A DNA stretch of 64,000 bases, from positions 75,542,001 to 75,606,000 of the forward strand of contig CM043698.1 of NCBI GenBank assembly GCA_023935145.1, given 5' to 3'. The stretch is from Bretschneidera sinensis. Its lineage: Eukaryota; Streptophyta; Magnoliopsida; Brassicales; Akaniaceae. A program made the position numbers and the translations under genes. Position 1 is the first letter of the stretch, and each line of letters starts with the position of its first letter. Shown piece by piece: positions 56,825-64,000 of the stretch. Below the pieces are notes generated by a model. The model was not told where the DNA came from. It was given only the letters and a program-made list of their open reading frames with translations, and did no database searches.

Positions 56825-57277
56825 TGAGAGGATACCACGTCTAGCTGAAGACGTTAAACTTAGCGCTCATGGGAGGCACCCCAAAGCATATCCTTTTTAT
56901 TAGTTTATTTCATTTTATTATTCGTATTTCCTAGTTTATTTTTTTATAGTTGTTTATTATTACTTGTTTTCCATTTTATGTTTGTTTCTCTTTCTTTTTT
57001 AAGGACAGAGTGAGTGTATCCAGTTGAAGTTTGGGGGCATGCTACAAGCCATGCCAGCTATATAGTTCTCCATCTCCCAGGAAAGCTCCTTCCATGTTAT
57101 TCACACATTGGGGACAATGTGCAATTTAAGTTTGGGGGTATGAGGTCACATTCACACACTCACTAAAATTTTTGTGGATATTATGATTATTAGATTTATC
57201 TATGTGACGTTCTTTTTTTCATTTTCGTTTTTAGTTTTGTATTGCTAAAGGACTAGCAATATGTAAGTTTGGGGGTG
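56825..57277 (+). other. B 3' noncoding region with conserved blocks and PPT
   Basis: AACTTAGCGCTCATGGGAGG (56844-56882), T-rich tract with TTTTTTAAG|GACAG near 57002, hairpin ACATTGGGGACAATGT with TTAAGTTTGGGGGTATG (57103-57141), then GGACTAGCAATATG and the PPT TAAGTTTGGGGGTG (57264-57277). Shorter than the B' tail (about 0.45 versus 1.3 kb). Confidence 0.75.
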
Positions 57278-57283
57278 TGATAG
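57278..57283 (+). repeat. B 3' LTR, first six bases
   Basis: TGATAG directly after the PPT, followed by B' at 57284. B's 3' LTR goes on at 63384 (GTGCTTAAATATTC). GATAG is duplicated on both sides of B'. Confidence 0.9.
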
Positions 57284-58595
57284 TGATAGGAGCTTAAATA
57301 TTCATATTTAAGCCCCTTAATTTACATTTGTTAAGCTCTTTATCTATATATTTTAGTCTATTTTACTTCACTTTTGTGTTTTACACGTTTTTATAGGGTC
57401 TTCGAGAAAAAAAAGCATTTTTGGCACTTAAAGGAAGAAATCTGAAAATCCTGGAGCAGCTGCTGGCTAAATTGCGATCGAGCGCACTCCTTTGTGTGAT
57501 CGAGCACAGAATTGCGATCGAGCGCACCACGTATGTGATCGAGTGCACATGTACGGGCGTGAACAGTAAACTACAGAACCCTATTTTGGAAATAACTCTA
57601 TTTTGGAAATAAAGGAGTTTTGTATTTTAGGAAAGTTTAGGAACTCATGAGCTTCTTAGGACTTCTCAAAGACCTATAAATACACTTGTAAATCACACAC
57701 AAAAGGCATCACCTCTTGGGGGGGAAGAACTTCTTAGATCCCTTCTTTTATCTTTTACTTTTAGCTTGGAGAAAGAAACTGTGAATTGACGACTCTTCTC
57801 TCGGGTTTCTTCTTTCCTTTATTTTTATTATGTATACTTAACTTTTAGTAAGGGCTTGGTTGAAGTCCTAATTATGTTTATTCCATAATTCAGTATTGGT
57901 GCCTTTGCGATATTTATGTTATGTTGCTTAACTTGATTAATTCCTGTTTGTATTTAAATTCCTCATATGTATATGTCTGATCAATATGTGCATGTGGTAT
58001 GGACTTGTTAGTTAGATCAATTTGGATGATCGAGTCCTGGGTCTGACATTAGTAACAAAAGATATCCACACCGGATTCTTGGGTTAATCAACATGGGAAA
58101 CCGGGAGTAGATACCATGCCCTAGGTCCCGTGTGGTTGTCAATTTCCACAGATCCTATGCTCTCTTAAGGAACAACTCAGCATACACCATGTTGAATCCC
58201 TTGAGAAAGAAAAGAGTTAGAGTAGATACCATGTCTAACTTGTTGCTTAGGGAGATCAATAGCTTAAGGAGTAGATATCATGCCCTTAGGTTTACAAACA
58301 TTAGGTATTCATGACATGAGAAAAGCATTGGCATACTATTTTGTTGTGGTAGCATAATTAGTAGTGGATATCAAGTCCCTACGCCTTTATCCTTATTATT
58401 TTATCTTTATCTAAATCAACTCTTTTATTATTTCTGTCTTTTTACATTGCGAATATAATTCTAAATCGAAATTTACCAATCTCTGTGGAGATGATCTTGC
58501 TTTCGCACACTATGCTACACTGTTGACCTTGTGGACTTGCAAGTAAAACGAGTGCGATTATTTACTTATTTATTTAGGTGGATAATCGCGCAACA
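57284..58595 (+). repeat. B' 5' LTR
   Basis: 1312 bases. Array at 57473-57548; TATAAATA at 57675-57682; U5 with TCTCTGTGGAGATGATCTTG. Confidence 0.95.
57473..57682 (+). promoter_or_regulatory. B' LTR promoter: GCGATCGAGCGCA array and TATA box
   Basis: Four motif copies (TTGCGATCGAGCGCACTCC, TGTGATCGAGCACAG, TTGCGATCGAGCGCACCAC, TGTGATCGAGTGCACATG), TATAAATA 127 bases later. In the 3' LTR (62250-62325) the same four copies differ mostly by C/T and G/A changes. Confidence 0.55.
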
Positions 58596-58601
58596 AGTTT
58601 T

Positions 58602-58619
58602 TGGCGCCGTTGCTGGAGA
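58602..58619 (+). other. B' primer binding site (tRNA-Asp type)
   Basis: TGGCGCCGTTGCTGGAGA, six bases after the LTR. Confidence 0.85.
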
Positions 58620-58963
58620 TTGTGCTAAATTTTTGTTTAGAATTATTTCCCATTTATTTTTCTTATTTTTTTCAATTTTATTTTCTTATTTTTCATTAAA
58701 TATTTTTCTTAATCTGTTTTGTTTTATTTTATTTTATTTTCATCAACTATGTAACTTAATTCTTCGTTTTTGTTATTTTCTTGCTTTCTGTTTCAGGTGT
58801 GCATCAGTGCTAATTCTGGCACTGCGATCGAGCGCAAACCTAAGTGCGATCGAGCGCACTGGTGCGATCGAGCACAGTACTTGGAGCACTCGAGCGCAAA
58901 TAGTCCAGAGACTACCCGAGCAGTAGTACTGAAGCTGCTGCACTAAGGTATTCCTACTGATTC
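58620..58963 (+). other. B' leader with LTR-motif copies
   Basis: T-rich leader, then TTTCTGTTTCAG|GTGTGCATCAG near 58796 (possible acceptor). Four motif copies at 58823-58898 (TGCGATCGAGCGCAAAC and relatives) lie about 65 bases before the gag ATG. Confidence 0.65.
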
Positions 58964-60739
58964 ATGCAAGGGCTTCGAGTGAGGAACCCAACCATCCTTT
59001 CACTTGATATAGAAAGTGAGCAGACCATTCGAAATAGGCCTAGAAACAACTTCGAGGAGAGAGAAGAAGAATTTGAGGGTGAAGCACCAATGGAACAGCT
59101 TTACAACCAATTGCCACCAGAACGGAGACCTATGAAGCAATCCTTCATTCCACAGAACCTCAACCATCCTTCATACATTGCATATCAACCTAAGGTGGAA
59201 GAAAATTATTACATATCTCTGCAGATACTCAGTGTCTTGACTCATTTTAGGGGTACATCTACTGAGGATCCACACTTGCACCTTCGAGAATTCTGTGATC
59301 TCTGTAAGTTCCAGTATATTCGGGGCCTAGATCAAGAGGGAATCAGGTTAATTCTTTTCCCTTTTTCATTAAAAGATAATGCTAAAATGTGGTATCATTC
59401 ATTGCTTGCAGATTCCATCAATACTTGGGAAGAGCTATCCAGTAGATTTCTAAGAAAAATTTTTCCAGCCCAAAAGACAAGGCAGATGAGGAAAGAGATT
59501 CAATCCTTCCAACAGAGGGATGAAGATCTCTTCTTCAAGGCATGGGGACACTTTAATGAGCTGCTACTCAAATGTCCACATCACAACTTACCTCAAGATG
59601 AGCTTATCCTAGCTTTCTATGAAGGTTTGAGTGGCATAAATCAAGGTATAGTGGATTCCGATTGTGGAGGTATGCTGATGGAGAAGACTAGTGAAGAAGC
59701 CATGGAGCTGTTTGAGACATTAAGTGAGCACACCCAGCAATTTTCCTCGAGAGATAGACAAGGATTTAAAAGCAAGGGTATGTATGAGGTGAGCTTCAAT
59801 GATGGATCTTCGAATCAAATGGCTGCTATGGAAAGAAAGCTAGACATGCTCATAAAAGCCATGGTTGATCAGAACAACTCACTTAGTCCACAGGCTACAC
59901 AACGCCAGAACCACCCCAACCTCTCATGGAGCAACACTCAAAATGCTTTGAATCTTCAAGGACAGCAACGACACTTCCAACTAGCAGCTCAACCAGTGCT
60001 GGAATCAGAAAATATTGACCTAGAGAATCTTATGAGGCAACTGATGACTTCACAAGAACAGTTCATGATTGAGCAACGACAAACCACTACAAAACATGAG
60101 CAAGCCATTCAAAGACTCGAGGAACAAATGGGGCAATTTGCTAAGGAGCTAAGTGAAAGAAAGTTGGGTGAACTTCCAGTCCAACCACTACCTACTCCAA
60201 GAGGACATCAGCAACTAAATGCCGTGACAACTCTAACAAATGGTAAGATCATCAAAACTGATGAGCCTACACAAGCATCCACATCCAAGGTAAGTGAGAT
60301 GGAGAAGGTAAATAGTGAGAAGGTTGAAATCAAAAGATATAATGCATTAAAATTACCCCCAGATAATACAAAATGTTTTAATATATGCATGACGCAAAGT
60401 GTTATTGAGGAAGCTTTTCAGGTCCATCACGTTGATCCAGTAGAAACTGCTCTTACCTATAGTATCCCAAGATCAGATATTGAGCCCAAATGCAAGGATG
60501 TTACTGATGACATCATTGAAACTATGCACCTTCTAGAGGCCTTTCCAAAGCCTCTAAGTAAGTACACCGATCCATTTGAAATTCTTGGGCCTACTAATAC
60601 TATTCTTCCCCCTTTTATTGTACAAGCACCTAACTTGGAATTCAGACAATTGCCCGAGAACTTATCTTATGCTTATATGGGAGAGAATAAGGCACTTCCT
60701 ATGCTAGCTGCTGCTACTCTTAGTTTTGGGAAAAAATAA
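58964..60739 (+). CDS. B' Gag polyprotein, intact, lacking zinc knuckle and protease
   Basis: 591 codons without a stop. N-terminus MQGLRVRNPTILSLDIESEQ. Capsid region about residues 85-260: LSVLTHFRGTSTEDPHLHLR, LILFPFSLKDNAKMWYHSLL, RKIFPAQKTRQMRKEIQSFQ, FNELLLKCPHHNLPQDELIL and EEAMELFETLSEHTQQF. Around residue 310 the text passes from LIKAMVDQNNSL to NHPNLSWSNTQN, skipping the zinc knuckle B still has. A coiled coil follows (QFMIEQRQTTTKHEQAIQRL). After SEMEKVN (near 60307) about 220 residues of linker and protease are skipped in frame. The end holds FQVHHVDPVETALTYS, CKDVTDDIIETMHLLEAFPK and the pre-RT linker FRQLPENLSYAYMGENKALP. It should form particles with RNA from B'-type elements. 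Protease, RT and integrase would have to come from a partner. Confidence 0.88.
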   Translation: MQGLRVRNPTILSLDIESEQTIRNRPRNNFEEREEEFEGEAPMEQLYNQLPPERRPMKQSFIPQNLNHPSYIAYQPKVEENYYISLQILSVLTHFRGTSTEDPHLHLREFCDLCKFQYIRGLDQEGIRLILFPFSLKDNAKMWYHSLLADSINTWEELSSRFLRKIFPAQKTRQMRKEIQSFQQRDEDLFFKAWGHFNELLLKCPHHNLPQDELILAFYEGLSGINQGIVDSDCGGMLMEKTSEEAMELFETLSEHTQQFSSRDRQGFKSKGMYEVSFNDGSSNQMAAMERKLDMLIKAMVDQNNSLSPQATQRQNHPNLSWSNTQNALNLQGQQRHFQLAAQPVLESENIDLENLMRQLMTSQEQFMIEQRQTTTKHEQAIQRLEEQMGQFAKELSERKLGELPVQPLPTPRGHQQLNAVTTLTNGKIIKTDEPTQASTSKVSEMEKVNSEKVEIKRYNALKLPPDNTKCFNICMTQSVIEEAFQVHHVDPVETALTYSIPRSDIEPKCKDVTDDIIETMHLLEAFPKPLSKYTDPFEILGPTNTILPPFIVQAPNLEFRQLPENLSYAYMGENKALPMLAAATLSFGKK

Positions 60740-62060
60740 AGTTTGGTCCGGTTGAAGACGTTAAACTTAGCGCTCATGGGAGGCACCCCACAACTTATCC
60801 TTTTATTTTTATTATTTTACGTATTTATTGTTATTTATTTATTTTTATTACTTCTTGTTTTCCCGTATTACGTTAGTTTTTCTTTTTTAGGGACAATGTG
60901 TGCATCCGTTCAAGTTAAGGGGTACGCTATGAGCCATGCCGACCTAGCTAGTTCTCTATCTCCCAGGTCAGCTCTTTCCTTGTTATTCACACATTGGGGA
61001 CAATGTATAGTTTAAGTTTGGGGGCATGGGAGACACATTCACACACACCTTGTCCCAGTTGTCTTTTTGCTTTGTTGTTTCTCATAGATAAATACATGTT
61101 CATTCCGTTCCAAAATTTTTGGGTGTTTTAAACAAACAATATGATTTGAATTCATAAGTGAGCTTAACACCTTGAACATATGGGCCAATAATTAGTTTTG
61201 AACCATAATCACTCTCTTTTAGGCATTTAAGGATTCACAAGTTCGACTTAAACTAAACATGAGCACATTAGCACATAGTTGTGTGGGGTATGACATGTAA
61301 TTTTGATTTGTATGTTTCTTTTGCTTGACTGTGAACCAGATGACCTATTAGATTAATGCGGTGGTATAAGAAAATAGAAAAAGTTCGTTATTGCTCAAAA
61401 AGAAAAAAAATGCTCCTAAAGATCATTAAAAAGAACTTTCCATTGAGTAACTAGCCCTCTTGCCTCAATAAGCAATGAGTTTCACATTAAAAGGTGGAAT
61501 ATTCTGATCGGTAGCATTAAGACCAGTTAGTTTCATAGCCTTTTTGACTCGAGTTAGTAAGCCCTTAGGGGTGTTTCTACACCTAATGCCCTAAAACCAT
61601 CTGGTTTGGGAGTCATTGGCTAAACACTCGTTACACGAGTCAAATAGAAACCTTAAGGGAACTAACTTGGCAAAAATCTCACAAATAAAAGAAAAGAAGA
61701 AAATCTATGCCATCTTTGTTGATTATAATAGGAAATTTGGTGAATCTTGAGTCATCGAAACACTATACATTAGAATTATTTGGAAACCCAATCTTTTATG
61801 TGCTAGTCCACCACACACTCAGTCAAACTTGTGATGTCTTAACCTGCCTCATGAAAGTGATTTGCGTTCAAAACTCGTATTCATTGCAAAGATGTGTTTA
61901 TACTTGTTAAGCTTGCTCATCAATGCGCATCGTAGTTTTGTGTGAAACCTAAACTTTTGTGGGACACCATGAGCATTCGATTTATCTTTGCGTCTTTGTT
62001 TTTCATTTAGTTTTTGGTTTTGTGTTGCTAAGGGACTAGCAATATGTAAGTTTGGGGGTG
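60740..62060 (+). other. B' 3' noncoding region with conserved blocks and PPT
   Basis: AAACTTAGCGCTCATGGGAG (60751-60790), acceptor-like TTTTTCTTTTTTAG|GGACAATG (AG at 60889-60890), hairpin CACATTGGGGACAATGT with TTAAGTTTGGGGGCATG (60988-61027). It contains an ACCATCTGGTTTGGGAGTCA stretch at 61597 shared with E (minus, near 8715). GGGACTAGCAATATG and the PPT TAAGTTTGGGGGTG end at 62060. No credible ORF. Confidence 0.75.
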
Positions 62061-63378
62061 TGATAGGAGCTTAAATATTCATATTTAAGCCCCTTAATTT
62101 ACATTTGTTAAGTTCTTTATCTATATGTTTTAGTCTATTTTACTTCACTTTTGTATTTTACACGTTTTTATAGGGTCTTGGAGAAAAAGAAGCATTTTTG
62201 GCACTTAAAGGAAGAAATCTGGAAATCCTGGAGCAGCTGCTGGCTAAATTGCGATCGAGCGCACTCCTTTGTGCGATCGAGCGCAGAATTGTGATCGAGT
62301 GCACCACGTATGCGATCGAGCGCACATGTACGGGCGTGAACAGTAAACTACAGAACCCTGTTTTGGAAATAACCCTATTTTGGAAATAAAGGAGTTTAGT
62401 ATTTTAGGAAAGTTTAGGAACTCATGAGTCTCTTAGGACTTCTCAAAGACCTATAAATACACTTGTAAATCATACACAAAAGGCATCACCTCTTGGGGAG
62501 GAAGAACTTCTTAGATCCCTTCTTTTATCTTTTGCTTTTAGCTTGGAGAAGGAAACTGTGGAGGAGAATTGACGACTCTTCTCTCGGGTTTCTTCTTTCC
62601 TTTACTTTTATTATGTATACTTAACTTTTAGTAAGGGCTTGGTTGAAACCCTAATTATGTTTATTCCATAATTCAGTATTGGTGCCTTTGCGATATTTAT
62701 GTTATGTTACTTAACTTGATTAATTCCTGTTTGTATTTAAATTCCTCATATGTATATATCTGATCAATATGTGCATGTGGTATGGACTTGTTAGTTAGAT
62801 CAATTTGGATGATCGAGTCTTGGGTCTGACATTAGTAACAAAAGATATCCACACCGGATTCTTGGGTTAATCAACATGGGAAACCGGGAGTAGATACCAT
62901 GCCTTAGGTCCCGTGTGGTTGTCAATTTCCACAAATCCTATGCTCTCTTAAGGAACAACTCAGCATACACCATGTTGAATCCCTTGAGAGAGAAAAGAGT
63001 TAGAGTAGATACCATGCCTAACTTGCTGCTTAGGGAGATCAATAGCTTAAGGAGTAGATACCATGCCCTTAGGTTGACAAACATTAGGTAATCATGACAT
63101 GAGTAAAGCACTGGCATACTGTTTTGTTGTGGTAGCATAATTAGTGGTGGATATCAAGTCCCTACGCCTTTATCCTTATTATTTTATCTTTATCTAAATC
63201 AACTCTTTTATTATTTCTGTCTTTTTACATTGCGAATATAATTCTAAATCGAAATTTACCAATCCCTGTGAAGATGATCTTGCTTTCGCACACTATGCTA
63301 CACTGTTGACCTTGTGCACTTGCAAGTAAAACGAGTGCGATTATTTACTTATTTATTTAGGTGGATAATCGCGCAACA
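62061..63378 (+). repeat. B' 3' LTR
   Basis: 1318 bases, pairs with 57284-58595. Array 62250-62325, TATAAATA 62452-62459. Confidence 0.95.
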
Positions 63379-63383
63379 GATAG

Positions 63384-64000
63384 GTGCTTAAATATTCATA
63401 TTTAAGCCTCCTTATTTACATTTGTTAGGTCCTTAATTATGTTAATTTAGTACATTTTACTTCATTTGTGTGTTTTACATGTTTTTATAGGATCTTGGAG
63501 AAAAAGAAGCAGTTTTTGCACTTAAAGGAAGAAGCCTGAAAATCTTGGAGCAGCCTCTGGTCAAATTGCGATCGATCGCAATGTTGCATGCAATCGAGTG
63601 CACATTGCGATCGTGCGCACACATGAAGGATCGAGCGCAACACTGTGATCGAGCGCAAGACGCATGCGATCGAGCGCACATGTACGGGCGTGAACAGTAA
63701 AACGGCATAACCCTATTTTGGAAATAAGAGAGTTTTTGCATTTTTTGAAGTTAAGGTTTCCAGAGCCTTCCAGGACTACTCAAGCCCTATAAATACACCT
63801 GTAAAGCACACACAATCGAATCGCTTCTTAGAGAGAACACTTCTTTTATCTTTTACTTGGAGTTGTAAGCTTTGGGAGAGAATTGACACCTCTTCTCTCG
63901 GGTTTATTCTTCTCTTTATGTTTAGTTTATATATGATGTTTATCTTAGGCAGCATGTGTAACTAACTTTCTTATAGGGCTCGATTGAAGCCCTAGTTATG
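63384..64000 (+). repeat. B 3' LTR, continuation, truncated by window end
   Basis: From GTGCTTAAATATTC on it matches B's 5' LTR (50777 onward), with array at 63567-63680 and TATA at 63788-63795. It runs off the window before U5. Confidence 0.93.

Larger units (their letters stand above)
57284..63378 (+). mobile_element. Element B': gag-only element with intact Gag ORF, nested in B's 3' LTR
   Basis: Perfect TSD GATAG (57279-57283, 63379-63383). LTRs TGATAGGAGCTTAAATATTC to GCGCAACA at 57284-58595 and 62061-63378. They differ at roughly 17 of the first 480 bases by eye. One 591-codon ORF (58964-60739) and a noncoding tail lie between. No protease, RT, RNase H or integrase. 6.1 kb. The youngest-looking coding sequence in the window. 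Confidence 0.96.
50771..64000 (+). mobile_element. Element B: Athila-like gag-protease element with third ORF, continues past window
   Basis: The 5' LTR 50771-52066 starts TGATAGGTGCTT and ends GTTCAACA. The 3' LTR starts at 57278 and, after the B' insertion, runs from 63384 past 64000. Left flank ACAAG (50766-50770) is the expected TSD; the right copy is outside. Coding parts are gag (52346-53224), knuckle-protease-linker (53233-54885) and a third ORF (55700-56824). RT, RNase H and integrase are missing between 54885 and 55057. Confidence 0.93.

Noticed and set aside
5028..58619. tRNA-like 3' ends (TGGTATCAGAGC, TGGCGCCGTTGCC)
   Set aside because: Primer binding sites beside LTR ends; no cloverleaf can be formed from the flanking sequence, so these are not tRNA genes.
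7741..63741. Short ORFs rich in C, R, S, I, D repeats (e.g. text like RSIACLVRTISCA, AIERTQCAIKRT) in LTRs and at 55057-55200
   Set aside because: They are translations of the GATCGAGCGCA arrays in LTR or leader DNA, present on both strands and in several frames, with no family resemblance.

Overview
This window is plant nuclear DNA, almost certainly from a eudicot, and consists nearly entirely of LTR retrotransposons nested inside one another. I see no host gene, tRNA, rRNA or CRISPR array. The plant origin follows from tRNA-type primer sites, Ty3/gypsy and Ty1/copia polyproteins, TG...CA LTRs with 5-bp target duplications, TATA boxes, splice-like sites and the AT-rich base composition. I cannot name the species.

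Layout, by target-site duplications (TSDs) I read directly. Element D (Tat-type Ty3/gypsy, minus strand) fills 1-4146 and 47006 to about 49982. A Ty1/copia element, K (+, 4147-47005, TSD CCGGG/TCGGG), interrupts its reverse transcriptase. K is itself broken twice. A gag-only gypsy element, A2 (-, 6274-18384, TSD GGGGG), sits in its protease and carries element E (-, 6990-12480, TSD CCGGC) in its 3' LTR. Element A' (+, 21295-46529, TSD ATGAC) sits in K's 3' LTR. A' contains A1 (+, 23792-42788, TSD GGCGG/GGCGA), and A1 contains C (-, 26154-37800, TSD GAAAT/GAGAT). The deepest order is D > K > A' > A1 > C, five levels. To the right, 49983-50770 is unassigned DNA with a 34-bp tandem array. Element B (+, 50771 to beyond 64000) follows, with B' (+, 57284-63378, TSD GATAG) inserted six bases into B's 3' LTR.

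Coding capacity. Only C, an Athila-type element of 11.6 kb, keeps gag, protease, RT, RNase H, integrase and a third ORF, and all are damaged. A2, A' and B' are gag-only, A1 and B are gag-protease, and E has gag scraps and a truncated RT. B' has an intact 591-codon Gag ORF from which the zinc knuckle and the protease have been lost in frame. The gypsy elements other than D look like non-autonomous relatives that would need pol from a C-like partner.

The most interesting structure is noncoding. Every LTR family has an array of short, family-specific, often near-palindromic motifs just upstream of its TATA box. In B and C the same family motif array occurs again inside the element, directly upstream of a TATA-like site, a pyrimidine-rich leader and a candidate intron that precede the third ORF. 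This suggests an internal promoter. In addition, conserved blocks downstream of the coding region (an AGCGCTCATGGGAGGC block, an acceptor-like AG-GGACAA site and a hairpin followed by a PPT-like AAGTTTGGGGG) recur across unrelated LTR families.
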